A DNA stretch of 64,000 bases from Krasilnikovia cinnamomea (GTDB lineage Bacteria > Actinomycetota > Actinomycetes > Mycobacteriales > Micromonosporaceae), in contig NZ_SHKY01000001.1 of the NCBI RefSeq assembly GCF_004217545.1, positions 6,386,001 to 6,450,000 on the forward strand. The letters run 5' to 3'. The notes under the pieces are model-generated. The model had not been told where the DNA came from. It saw nothing but the letters and a program-made list of their open reading frames with translations, and ran no database searches. Within the stretch, counting starts at the first letter, position 1; every line of letters starts with the position of its first letter. Below are positions 23,817 through 33,086 of this stretch, piece by piece. The translations under genes and the position numbers were made by a program.

Positions 23817-26612
23817 AGCGAGCAGCCGACCGGCGTGGTGGAGAGCCTGCAAAAGGCCGGGCTCGAGGTACGGGCCGATGCCGGCACCCTCGGGATGTAC
23901 GCCTCCGACGCCTCGCTGTACCGGATCCCCCCGCTGGCGGTCGTGCGTCCCCGGCACGTCGACGAGGTCGCCGCCGCGCTCGCCGTCGCCCGCGACACCG
24001 GCGTGCCGGTCACCTCCCGCGGCGCCGGCACCTCGGTGGCCGGCAACGCCGTCGGCCGGGGCATCGTCCTCGACTTCTCCCGGCACCTGAACCGGGTTCT
24101 CGACGTCGACCCGGCCGCGCGTACCGCGGTGGTCGAGCCCGGCACCGTGCACGCCGTCCTGCAGAAGGCCGCCATGGCGCACGGCGTCCGCTTCGGGCCC
24201 GACCCGTCCACCCACCCGCGCTGCACCATCGGCGGGATGATCGGCAACAACGCCTGCGGCTCACGATCGCTCGCGTACGGCCGAACCTCAGACAACGTGG
24301 CGGGCCTCGAGTTGCTGACCGCGGCGGGAGAGCGGGTCACCACCGGATACGACGACCGGGGCGCCGCGTACGCGCACGGTGCCGAGTCCGTGATCGCCGG
24401 CCTGCGCGACGTGGTCGGCGCCCGCCTCGCCACCGCCCGGACCGAGTTCGACCGGTTCGGCCGCCAGGTGTCCGGCTACGCCGTGCAGCACCTGCTGCCC
24501 GAGCGGTTCGATCTCACCCGGGCGCTCGTCGGCTCCGAGGGCACCCTGGCGGTCATCACCCAGGCCACCGTGAGGCTGGTCGTCGACGCGCCGGTCCGCG
24601 TCGTCGTCGTGCTCGGCTTCCCCGACATCATCGCGGCGGGCCAGGCGGCACCGGCCGTGGTCGCGCACGGCCCCACCTCCTGCGAGGGCCTCGACTCGCG
24701 GCTGCTCGACGTGCTGCGCGCGCGCCGTGGCGCGGACGCCGTGCCGTCGTTGCCGCGCGGCGGGGCCTGGCTCTTCGTCGAACTGGCCGGCGAGCACCCC
24801 GACGAGGTGGTCGCGCGGGCGCGGAAGCTGGCGGCCGACGGGAGCGCGGACGCCCTCGTCGTCACGGAGCCCGCCGCGCAGGCCCGGCTGTGGCGCATCC
24901 GGGAGGACGGCGCGGGCCTGGCGGGCCGCGCGCCCTCCGACAAGCCCGCCTGGCCGGGCTGGGAGGACGCCGCCGTACCGCCGGAGAAGCTGGGCGCCTA
25001 CCTCGCGCGCTTCGACGAGCTCGTCTCGTCCTACGGCATGACCTCCGCCCCGTTCGGCCACTTCGGCGACGGCTGCATGCACGTACGGCTCGACTACCCG
25101 CTCGACCAGCCCGGCGGAACGGCGGTGCTGCGCGAGTTCCTCACCGACGCGGCGAAGCTGGTGGGCGAGTTCGGCGGATCGCTGTCCGGCGAGCACGGCG
25201 ACGGCCGCGCCCGATCGGAGCTGCTGCCGCACATGTACTCCGCGGACGCCATCGCCCTGTTCGCGGGGATCAAGCACGCCTTCGACCCCGCCAACCTGCT
25301 CAACCCCGGCGTGCTGGTCGACCCCGACCCGGTCGACGCCGACGTCCGTCCCGCCGGGCGCTTCGGTGTGCCGCACCTCGCCATGGCGTACCCGCACGAC
25401 GGCGGTGACCTCGGGCAGGCCGTGCACCGGTGCACCGGCGTCGGCAAATGCCGCGCCGACAACTCCGCCGCGGGCGGGGTCATGTGTCCCTCCTATCTGG
25501 CCACCCGCGAGGAGAAGGACTCCACCCGGGGGCGCGCCCGGGTCCTGCAGGAGGTCGTACGCGGCGAACTGTCCTGGTCGCACCCGTCGGTCCACGACGC
25601 GATGGACCTGTGCCTGTCCTGCAAGGGCTGCGCCTCCGACTGTCCGACCGGCATCGACATGGCCACCTACAAGTCCGAGGTGCTGCACCAGACCTACCGG
25701 GGCCGGCTGCGGCCGCGCGCGCACTACACGCTCGGCCGGTTGCCGTTCTGGGCCCGCCTGGCCGGGTGGACGCCACGGCTGGCGAACGCGGCCGTCCGGC
25801 TGCCCGTACTCGGTGCTGTCGCGCTCTGGCTGGCCGGGGTCGACCGGCGGCGGTCCGTGCCGGCCTTCGCCCGGCGCCCGTTCCGGCGTACCTTCCGGCC
25901 GGCGGCGGCCGAGGGCCGCACGCCGGTGGTGCTGTTCGCCGACTCGTTCTCCGACGCCTTCGCACCCGAGGTCGCCGACGCCACGGTACGGGTGCTGCGC
26001 GCCGCCGGCTACGAACCGCGACTGCCGTCCGGGTCGGTGTGCTGCGGTCTGACCTGGATCACCACCGGTCAGCTCGACTCGGCGAAGAAGATCCTTTCAC
26101 GTACGGTCGCGGCGCTCGCGGCCGACGCGCGGGCTGGCGTCCCGATCGTCGGCGTCGAGCCGTCGTGCCTGGCGGTGCTGCGCTCCGACGTCCACGAGCT
26201 GCTGCCCGGCGACCCCGACGCCGCGCTGGTCGCCGGGTCGGTGCACACCCTCGCCGAGCTGCTCGCGAAGACCCCCGGCTGGAGCCCGCCCGACCTGTCG
26301 GACGTCGAGGTGGTCGCCCAGCCGCACTGTCACCACCACGCGGTCCTCGGCTGGAAGGCCGACGCCGACCTGCTCGCCGCCGCCGGTGCCCGGGTGCGGC
26401 GGCTGGCCGGATGTTGCGGCCTGGCGGGCAATTTCGGCGTCGAACGCGGGCACTACGAGGTCTCCGTGGCCGTCGCGGAGCATGACCTGCTGCCCGCTCT
26501 CGACGCCGCCCCCGACGCGGTCGTGCTCGCCGACGGATTCTCCTGCCGTACCCAGGTGGCCGACCTGCGGGACCGCACGGCCGTGCACCTGGCCCAGCTG
26601 CTCGATCGCTGA
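23814..26612 (+). CDS. D-lactate (2-hydroxyacid) dehydrogenase-like FAD/Fe-S fusion protein
   Basis: A 932-residue two-part oxidoreductase. Residues ~1-500 are an FAD-linked oxidase of the GlcD/Dld type (VTSRGAGTSVAGNAVG, GPDPSTHPRCTIGGMIGNNACG, GHFGDGCMHVRLDY, GEHGDGRAR). A ferredoxin-like segment carries two cysteine sets, one beginning at Cys540 (CTGVGKC) and CLSCKGCASDCP at 600-611. The C-terminal ~300 residues hold two cysteine-rich CCG modules (CCGLTWITTGQ, CCGLAGNFGVE), as in GlpC/LutA-type subunits. Such fusions oxidise D-lactate or a similar hydroxy acid to the keto acid and pass electrons to the respiratory chain. ATGs at 23796 and 23805 are possible alternative starts inside the palindrome. 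Context suggests control by the divergent GntR protein. Confidence 0.9.
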   Translation: MSEQPTGVVESLQKAGLEVRADAGTLGMYASDASLYRIPPLAVVRPRHVDEVAAALAVARDTGVPVTSRGAGTSVAGNAVGRGIVLDFSRHLNRVLDVDPAARTAVVEPGTVHAVLQKAAMAHGVRFGPDPSTHPRCTIGGMIGNNACGSRSLAYGRTSDNVAGLELLTAAGERVTTGYDDRGAAYAHGAESVIAGLRDVVGARLATARTEFDRFGRQVSGYAVQHLLPERFDLTRALVGSEGTLAVITQATVRLVVDAPVRVVVVLGFPDIIAAGQAAPAVVAHGPTSCEGLDSRLLDVLRARRGADAVPSLPRGGAWLFVELAGEHPDEVVARARKLAADGSADALVVTEPAAQARLWRIREDGAGLAGRAPSDKPAWPGWEDAAVPPEKLGAYLARFDELVSSYGMTSAPFGHFGDGCMHVRLDYPLDQPGGTAVLREFLTDAAKLVGEFGGSLSGEHGDGRARSELLPHMYSADAIALFAGIKHAFDPANLLNPGVLVDPDPVDADVRPAGRFGVPHLAMAYPHDGGDLGQAVHRCTGVGKCRADNSAAGGVMCPSYLATREEKDSTRGRARVLQEVVRGELSWSHPSVHDAMDLCLSCKGCASDCPTGIDMATYKSEVLHQTYRGRLRPRAHYTLGRLPFWARLAGWTPRLANAAVRLPVLGAVALWLAGVDRRRSVPAFARRPFRRTFRPAAAEGRTPVVLFADSFSDAFAPEVADATVRVLRAAGYEPRLPSGSVCCGLTWITTGQLDSAKKILSRTVAALAADARAGVPIVGVEPSCLAVLRSDVHELLPGDPDAALVAGSVHTLAELLAKTPGWSPPDLSDVEVVAQPHCHHHAVLGWKADADLLAAAGARVRRLAGCCGLAGNFGVERGHYEVSVAVAEHDLLPALDAAPDAVVLADGFSCRTQVADLRDRTAVHLAQLLDR

Positions 26613-26761
26613 CGCCGCCCGGACTGGCAACTCCCGCCTGGCGGCTTGTGGCAGGCGTCACGGCTAGGCGCGGCGAGAACGATGCGGATGCACCATGCAG
26701 CGACCGAAAAGTCTGACAGTGCCCACACCCCCATCTGACGGGCGCGAAGGAGAACCCCTCG

Positions 26762-28369
26762 ATGAACGCCCTGACGACGCGGTTGCGGCAGCTCACCCAA
26801 CCGGGTGTCACCGCCCGTCTCGCCCTCATGGTCCTGCTGGCACTGGCCAGCATCGTGGCCGTGGTGATCTCCGCGCAGCTCACGACCCGCGCCAACCTGA
26901 TGGCGGAACGGGAACTGCAGACCCGGCACGTGGTGGAGACCGCTGCCGGGGTGATCAACGGCTTCGTCGCTCGCGAGACCGCCGGGGAGCTGACCCGCGA
27001 GCAGGCCCAACAGCAGGCGGTCGCCGCGATCAAGGGCCTGCGCTACGACGGCGACAACTACTTCTGGGTCAACGACATGACCCCGCGCATGGTGCTGCAC
27101 CCCGTGAAGCCCGAGCTCGACGGCCAGGACCTCACCGGCAACGTCGACCCGGACGGCAAGCACCTGTTCGTGGAGATGGTGGACGTGGTCAAGGCCCACG
27201 GGGCCGGTCAGGTCGACTACTCCTGGCCAAAGCCCGGCAGGCAGGACCCCCAGCCGAAGGTCTCCTACGTGCAGGGCATCCCCGCCTGGGGCTGGATCGT
27301 CGGCTCCGGCGTGTACGTCGACGACGTGGACGCCACGGCCGCCGCCGAGGCCCGCACCACCGGCATCGTCGGCGCCCTCGGCGTGCTGCTGCTGGCGGTC
27401 ACGGCGTGGCGCATCGTGCGCCGCATCTCCTCGGCGATCGGCCGCATCCGGCACACCCTCGAACGGGTCGCCGCCGGTGACCTCACCGCCCGCGTCGAGC
27501 TCGAGGGCACCGACGACCTGGCCCGGATGGCGACGGCCGTCGACGCCGCCGTGGGCAACAGCCGCGCCGCCATCGAACAGCTGCACCACGCCGCCGAGGC
27601 GGTCGCCGCCAACAGCGCCCAGCTGGAGGCCGCCAGCGCCGAGATCAGCACCGTCACCGCGGACACTGCCCGGCAGGCCCAGCGCATGAACGCCACCGCC
27701 GAGGGCGTCGCCGTCCAGGTCGACACCATGGCCAGCGGCGCCGAAGAGATGCATGCCTCGATCGCCGAGATCGCCAGCAGCGCCGCCGACGCGGCGCGGG
27801 TCACCGCGGACGCGGTGGACGCCGCCAACTCGGCGAGCGGCACGGTCACCCAACTCGGCGCGTCCAGCGCGGAGATCAGCGACGTGATCGCCCTGATCGA
27901 TTCCATCGCCAAGCAGACCAACCTGCTGGCCCTCAACGCCACGATCGAGGCGGCCCGCGCCGGTGAGCAGGGCAAGGGCTTCGCGGTCGTCGCGACCGAG
28001 GTCAAGACGCTGGCCAACGCCACGGCCGAGGCGACCGCGGAGGTCGCCGCGAAGATCGCCGCCATCCAGGCTGACACCGGCTCCGCGGTCGAGGCGATCG
28101 GCGGGATCACGTCCGTCATCGACCGGATCAGCGAATACCAGATCACCATCGCCGCCGCCGTGGAACAGCAGGAGGCCACCACCAACCTGCTGTCCAGCGG
28201 CACCGCCAGCACCAGCGGTCAGGTGTCCGACATGAACGCCGTGATCGGGGAGGTGGCCGGGGCGGCCGGCTCCGCGGCCACCCACGCCGAGCAGGTCAGC
28301 GTCGCGGCGGCGGAACTGGCCGAACTGGCCGGTTCCATCCGTACGCTGACCACCCGGTTCACGGTCTGA
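26762..28369 (+). CDS. Methyl-accepting chemotaxis protein with extracytoplasmic Cache domain
   Basis: A 535-residue transmembrane chemoreceptor. TM1 is at ~19-40 (LALMVLLALASIVAVVISAQ). A periplasmic-side single Cache domain at ~45-185 contains YDGDNYFWVNDM, MVLHPVKPELDGQDLTG and IPAWGWIVGSGVYVDDV. TM2 is at ~199-215, HAMP at ~216-268, and then a long coiled signalling domain with the highly conserved hairpin tip IDSIAKQTNLLALNATIEAARAGEQGKGFAVVA. AAGGAG is 9 bases before the ATG. The Cache type often binds small organic acids, and the gene follows the lactate oxidation module on the same strand, so lactate or pyruvate taxis is a reasonable guess. It signals to CheA/CheW, which are not in this window. 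Confidence 0.93.
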   Translation: MNALTTRLRQLTQPGVTARLALMVLLALASIVAVVISAQLTTRANLMAERELQTRHVVETAAGVINGFVARETAGELTREQAQQQAVAAIKGLRYDGDNYFWVNDMTPRMVLHPVKPELDGQDLTGNVDPDGKHLFVEMVDVVKAHGAGQVDYSWPKPGRQDPQPKVSYVQGIPAWGWIVGSGVYVDDVDATAAAEARTTGIVGALGVLLLAVTAWRIVRRISSAIGRIRHTLERVAAGDLTARVELEGTDDLARMATAVDAAVGNSRAAIEQLHHAAEAVAANSAQLEAASAEISTVTADTARQAQRMNATAEGVAVQVDTMASGAEEMHASIAEIASSAADAARVTADAVDAANSASGTVTQLGASSAEISDVIALIDSIAKQTNLLALNATIEAARAGEQGKGFAVVATEVKTLANATAEATAEVAAKIAAIQADTGSAVEAIGGITSVIDRISEYQITIAAAVEQQEATTNLLSSGTASTSGQVSDMNAVIGEVAGAAGSAATHAEQVSVAAAELAELAGSIRTLTTRFTV

Positions 28370-28381
28370 CGCCCGCACGAA

Positions 28382-28416
28382 CCGAGCTCACTGATCGTGA
28401 ATGGTGGTGAGCTCGG
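28382..28416. terminator. Bidirectional hairpin between the chemoreceptor and STAS genes
   Basis: CCGAGCTCAC (28382-28391) and GTGAGCTCGG (28407-28416) form a perfect 10-bp stem with a 15-base loop between two convergent genes. The stem overlaps the last codons and stop of the STAS gene. There is no U-tract. Confidence 0.6.
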
Positions 28417-28690
28417 CGAGGCCGGCGATCGTCAGCACCGGGCCGATCAACGGCGTGGCCAGCAGGTGGACGTGCTCGACGTGGGGTAAGAGGGCGGCCA
28501 GTCCGGCACTGTCGAGATAGGCCACCCCGGTGAGGTCGACGACGAACGGAGCGCCGTCGGCGTCCCGGTGCGCCCCGGCCAGAGCGGTGGCGAACGCATC
28601 GGCGTTGCTCATGTCGATCTCGCCGGTCGCGGTGAGCACGAAAGCGCCGTCCGAACGGCGGCCGGTCGCCAAGGTCAGGGCGGCGCTCAT
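28388..28690 (-). CDS. STAS-domain anti-sigma factor antagonist
   Basis: A 100-residue single STAS domain: ALTLATGRRSDGAFVLTATGEID, then APFVVDLTGVAYLDSAGLAALLP. The Ser of YLDSAG is the position phosphorylated by RsbW/SpoIIAB-type kinases and dephosphorylated by PP2C/SpoIIE phosphatases. The ATG at 28690 overlaps the stop of the upstream 1380-residue phosphatase/kinase gene by ATGA, so the pair is translationally coupled. Known role of the family: the unphosphorylated form captures the anti-sigma kinase and frees an alternative sigma factor. Which sigma factor is served cannot be seen here. Confidence 0.9.
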   Translation of the reverse strand: MSAALTLATGRRSDGAFVLTATGEIDMSNADAFATALAGAHRDADGAPFVVDLTGVAYLDSAGLAALLPHVEHVHLLATPLIGPVLTIAGLAELTTIHDQ

Positions 28691-31600
28691 GCGGGAATCC
28701 TCGCATGCAGACCGACGACGGTGCCGGCGACACCGGTCGTGACGGTGACCTGGGTCATGAGCGCCCGCATGATGGTGAGCCCCCGGCCCCGGTTCGAGTC
28801 GTCGGTGGGCTGCCGCGTCTTCCAGCGACCGCTGTCGGTGATGGTCAGGTGAAGATCGTCCGCCGTGGCGGCGGCGTGCAGGCGGATGCGTCCGGGTGGC
28901 AGGTGGCGGTGGCCGTGCTCGATGGCGTTGGCGCACGCCTCACCCGCGGCGACGAGGACGTTCTGCGCGGTGGTGGTGTCGACGCCGCATTGGGCGAGCC
29001 AGCCGCGCAGCCTCGCCCGGACGGCGGCCAGGCGGGTGGCTTCGGCGGGGAAGTCGAGTTCGAGCGGACCGGGATGCCGGTACAGGAGCAGCGCCACGTC
29101 GTCCTGGTACCCACCCAGGGGCGCCATGTCACGCATCAGCCCGGTCGCGAGCTCCTCCAGGTCGGTGGCGCGTCCCTGCTGAACCGACACGGTGACGCGG
29201 CCGATGCCGGTCGTCAACGGTTGGCGGCGTCGTTCGATCAGTCCGTCGGTGTAGAGCAACAGGGTGCCGCGGCTCGGCATGCTGTACCGGGCCTCCGGCC
29301 GCCGGGTGTCGGAGTGGACCCCCAGGGGCCGTGACCGGCCCTGGTCGAGGAGGTCCGTGGTGCCGTCGGGATGGGTGACGACGGCGGGCGGGTGGCCGGC
29401 GCTGGCGTAGGACAGCGCGCCGGTGTCCAGGTCGAGGATGCCGCAGAAGACGGTGGCGCACATGGCGCCGGGCAGCTGGGTGGTGAAACGGTCGAGCGCC
29501 GTCAGCGTCTGCGCGGGGTCGGTGGTCTGCAGCAGCAGGGCGCGGCAGGCGCTGCGCAGCTGGCCCATGACGGTGGCCGCCGGCAGGCCGTGGCCGACGC
29601 AGTCGCCGACAACGATGCCGATGCGCCGGTCGGCCAGCGGGACCGTGTCGTACCAGTCGCCCCCGACCTTCAGTGGCCGGGTCGCGGGTGCGTAGCGCAC
29701 GGCGAATCCGGCCGGCAGCTCGGCCGGGCCGAGGATGGCGCGTTGCAGCGCCAGCGCGGTCTCGCGTTGCTGGTCGAGCTGGTGCACCCGGCGCAGTCCC
29801 TGCCCGAGGTGGCCGGCCAGCACGGCCAGCAACGTCTGGTCCTGCTCGGTGAACGGCCGGTTCTCGGCCAGGTCGATCCACAGCACCATGGTGCCGTCGG
29901 GGTGCTCCAACGCGACGCCGGCGCCGCCGGTCCGCTCGGCGACCGGGGTGAGCAGGGGCTTGTCCCGCAACGCGGTCAGTGCCCGCCGGCGCTGCTCGGT
30001 CAGCGTGTCCCAGCGCGTCTCGGGGCCGGAGGTGGTCACCGCGGGCGTGCCGGAGCCGTCGAAGACCGTCGTGAACACCCGCGTCGCCTGCCACAGTCCC
30101 TGCAGGACGGGCAGGACGCCGTGCAGCGCCCCGGTGAGGCTCTCCGCCTGGGACAGGCGGACGCTGAGGGCCGCCAGGGCGCTCTCCCGCTGGACGGCGT
30201 AGTGCTCGGCGGTGACGTCGCGCAGCGTGCCGACGATGACGCGACGCCCGGTCTCCGGGTCGTCGACCTGGTTGAAGGCCGCCGCGACCCACAGCCGGTG
30301 CCCGTCGCGATGGGTGACGGGGATCGTGTAGGCGCCGTGCGGCCGCTCGACGAGCACCGTGAAGGCCTCGGCCGCCTGCTGGTACCCCTCGGGATCGGTG
30401 GCCGGGTCGGGCCACCAGGGATGCACCGGCGGATACGGCAGGCCCTCGGGCCCGTAGCCCAGGATGTCGGTGAAGGTGGAGTTCATCTCGATGACGGTGC
30501 CGTCCTCGTCGCAGATGAAGAACGCCTCCTGCAGGGAGTCGATCAGGGCGGTGCGCCACCGGGCGTGGTGGTTGCGCAGCCGGGCCAGCTCCACGTTCGC
30601 CCGTACCCGGGCCAGCAGCTCGGCCGAGGAGAACGGCTTGACCAGGTAGTCGTCTGCGCCGGCCTCCAGGCCTTCGATGGAGGCCTCCTGCCCGGCCCGC
30701 GCCGACAGCAGCAGCACGGGCGTGCCCGCCGTACGTGGATCGGCGCGCAGCGACGCGACCAGGCCGAGGCCGTCCAGGCGGGGCATCATGACGTCGCTGA
30801 CGATCAGGTTCGGCACCTGCCGGCGCGCCGCTTCCAGGGCGGCCTGCCCGTCCTCGACGGCCTGGACCTGGTGGCCCGCGGACCGTAACAGCCGGGTGAG
30901 GTAGTCGCGCATGTCCGCGTTGTCGTCGGCGACCAGCACCCGGGCCGCTGTGCCGGCCGGGCTCGCCTGCGCCTCGGGCCGGGCGCCCGCGACCTGCTCG
31001 GTTTCCGGGCCGGCCGGCACCCAGCGCAGGGCCTCCTGGACGAACGGCTCCGCGGTCGCCGAGACCGTGACGGTGCCGCCGGGGTCGGCCAACGCGTCGG
31101 CCGGGAGATGGTCGGTTCCGAAGGGCAGGCCGATCACGAACGTGGTGCCCCGGCCGACGGTGCTGGTGGCCGTGATGGTGCCGCGGTGCAACTCGACGAG
31201 TTCCTTGACGAGGGCCAGGCCGATACCGCTGCCCTCGTTCGAGCGGGACCGGGCGTTCTCGATGCGGTGGAAACGCTCGAACAGCCGCGGCATCTCCTCC
31301 CGGGGCACACCCACGCCCGTGTCGGCCACCGTGACCTCCGCCCGGTCGCCCTCCGCCCGTACGGCGACGCGCACGAAGCCGGTGAACGTGAACTTCAGCG
31401 CGTTGCTGAGCAGGTTCAGGATCACCTTCTCCCACATGCCGCGGTCGACGTACACCGGCTGGCCCAGCGGCGGGCAGTCCACCTCGAGCGCCAACCCGGC
31501 CCGCTCGAGCGCGGAGCGGAAGACGCTGGCGAGTTCGGCGGTGGCGGCCGCCAGGTCCACCGGCTCGTAGCGGGCCTGCATGCGGCCGGCCTCGATGCGG

Positions 31601-32829
31601 GAGAAGTCGAGCAGGCTGTTGACCAGTTTGCCGAGCCGCAGCCCGTTGCGGTGCACGACGTCGAGCTCGGCGCGGACGCCTTCATCCGGGGCCCACCTGG
31701 TCCGCAGCTCCTCGACCGGACCCATGATCAACGTGAGTGGCGTGCGGAACTCGTGGCTGATGTTGGAGAAGAACGCCGTCTTCGCCCGGTCCAGCTCCGC
31801 CAGCTCCTCCGCCCGCCGCTGCTGCGCCTCGTAGCTGCGAGCGCTCGCGATACCGCCGGCCACGTGCCCGGCGGCCAGCTCCACGAATCCCCGGTACCTG
31901 TCCTCCAGGGTCCGGTACCGGTTGAGCCCGGCCACCATGAAGCCGTACGGCGCGCCGCCCTGCTGCAGCAACGGCACCAGCAGCGCGTGCGTCGGTGGCT
32001 GCGGCCAGTCCCCGCACGGCAACCGCGTGAACGGGCCGCCGTCCAGCGCGACCAGCGCCGACTCGCCCCGCGCCGGCGCCGCCGTCGGCCACGCCGGGGA
32101 GTCACCGGCCGGCAGCACCGGAGGAGCGGCCGGATGCCCGGTCGGCATGCCGGTCGAACCCGCCAGGCGGGCACCCTCGCCGTCGAACAGGTACGTCAGG
32201 GTGAACGGCAGATCCCGCAGGTTGCGGCCGAGCTGCGCGCCCACGAAGGCGAGCATCTGCTGTTCCGTACGGATCGCGCTGGGGTCGGAGCCGAGGTCAC
32301 GCAGCGTCGCCATCCGGCGCTCGCCGATCACCCGTTCGGTGTCCTCGCTGACCACGCACAGCATGCCGACGAGCGCGCCGTCGTCGTCGCGCAACGGACT
32401 GTAGGAGAAGGTGTGGTAAGTCTCCTCCGGGTAGCCGGAACGCTCCAGGAACAGCAGCAGCGCCTCGTCCCAGGTCGCCTCGCCGGTGGAGAGCACGGTG
32501 TCGATGCGCGGGCCGATGTCGTCCCAGATCTCCGCCCACACCTCGCTCGCCGGGCGGCCCAGGGCCCACGGATACTTGCGGCCCAGGGTGTCGCGGCGGT
32601 AGGCGGCGTTGCAGAAGAACGTCAGCTCGGGGCCCCACGCCATCCACATCGCGAACCGGGACGACAGCAGGATGCTGACCGCGGTCCGCAGGCTCTGCGG
32701 CCACGCCGCCGGTGAACCGAGCGGCGTCGCCTCCCAGGACACCGCGGCGAGGTCCCGGCCGACATCCCCGCCGACCGCGAAGACCTCGGCCGCTGAGGAC
32801 GCCCGCGACCGGTGCTCATCGGCAATCAT
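28687..32829 (-). CDS. Hybrid sensor kinase / receiver / SpoIIE phosphatase / RsbW-like kinase multidomain protein
   Basis: A 1380-residue cytoplasmic signalling protein. Domains in order: PAS-like (~30-180), GAF-like (~190-335), HisKA with phospho-acceptor His359 (SNISHEFRTPL), HATPase (N-box NLLSNALKFT, GVGVP, GSGIGLALV), receiver (~630-745; phospho-acceptor Asp679 in IVSDVMMP, Lys in LVKPF), PAS (~755-880), GAF-like (~890-1020), PP2C/SpoIIE phosphatase (metal Asp residues in GGDWYD at ~1056-1061 and GDCVGHG, later TDGLIERR and YQDDVALLL), and finally an RsbW-type HATPase (AAGEACANAIEHG, LTITDSGRWKTRQP). All catalytic signatures look intact. It is coupled to the STAS gene downstream, so kinase, phosphatase and substrate of a partner switch are encoded together. 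The ATG at 32829 is the likely start; the Shine-Dalgarno is weak. Confidence 0.92.
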   Translation of the reverse strand: MIADEHRSRASSAAEVFAVGGDVGRDLAAVSWEATPLGSPAAWPQSLRTAVSILLSSRFAMWMAWGPELTFFCNAAYRRDTLGRKYPWALGRPASEVWAEIWDDIGPRIDTVLSTGEATWDEALLLFLERSGYPEETYHTFSYSPLRDDDGALVGMLCVVSEDTERVIGERRMATLRDLGSDPSAIRTEQQMLAFVGAQLGRNLRDLPFTLTYLFDGEGARLAGSTGMPTGHPAAPPVLPAGDSPAWPTAAPARGESALVALDGGPFTRLPCGDWPQPPTHALLVPLLQQGGAPYGFMVAGLNRYRTLEDRYRGFVELAAGHVAGGIASARSYEAQQRRAEELAELDRAKTAFFSNISHEFRTPLTLIMGPVEELRTRWAPDEGVRAELDVVHRNGLRLGKLVNSLLDFSRIEAGRMQARYEPVDLAAATAELASVFRSALERAGLALEVDCPPLGQPVYVDRGMWEKVILNLLSNALKFTFTGFVRVAVRAEGDRAEVTVADTGVGVPREEMPRLFERFHRIENARSRSNEGSGIGLALVKELVELHRGTITATSTVGRGTTFVIGLPFGTDHLPADALADPGGTVTVSATAEPFVQEALRWVPAGPETEQVAGARPEAQASPAGTAARVLVADDNADMRDYLTRLLRSAGHQVQAVEDGQAALEAARRQVPNLIVSDVMMPRLDGLGLVASLRADPRTAGTPVLLLSARAGQEASIEGLEAGADDYLVKPFSSAELLARVRANVELARLRNHHARWRTALIDSLQEAFFICDEDGTVIEMNSTFTDILGYGPEGLPYPPVHPWWPDPATDPEGYQQAAEAFTVLVERPHGAYTIPVTHRDGHRLWVAAAFNQVDDPETGRRVIVGTLRDVTAEHYAVQRESALAALSVRLSQAESLTGALHGVLPVLQGLWQATRVFTTVFDGSGTPAVTTSGPETRWDTLTEQRRRALTALRDKPLLTPVAERTGGAGVALEHPDGTMVLWIDLAENRPFTEQDQTLLAVLAGHLGQGLRRVHQLDQQRETALALQRAILGPAELPAGFAVRYAPATRPLKVGGDWYDTVPLADRRIGIVVGDCVGHGLPAATVMGQLRSACRALLLQTTDPAQTLTALDRFTTQLPGAMCATVFCGILDLDTGALSYASAGHPPAVVTHPDGTTDLLDQGRSRPLGVHSDTRRPEARYSMPSRGTLLLYTDGLIERRRQPLTTGIGRVTVSVQQGRATDLEELATGLMRDMAPLGGYQDDVALLLYRHPGPLELDFPAEATRLAAVRARLRGWLAQCGVDTTTAQNVLVAAGEACANAIEHGHRHLPPGRIRLHAAATADDLHLTITDSGRWKTRQPTDDSNRGRGLTIMRALMTQVTVTTGVAGTVVGLHARIPA

Positions 32830-33086
32830 GGTCCGTGTCTTCCGTTCCTTACCGGCCTCAGAAAGCCTCCCGCCTGCGCAACCTCGGCACATGTCAGCGG
32901 CACCCAGAACAATACGCGGCGGACGGCCCCGCCCCCCTTCCGGGCGACGGCGGATCGCGGAGACCTCGGCGCCGGGCGAGGTCACCAGTTCCCGACCCGG
33001 CCGGGATGCAAACCCGCCCCGACCGGCATCAACGGGGGTGCAAGTCGCCCGGTAGGGCGCGATGTGCCGGTGAGTAGTCTGGTGCG

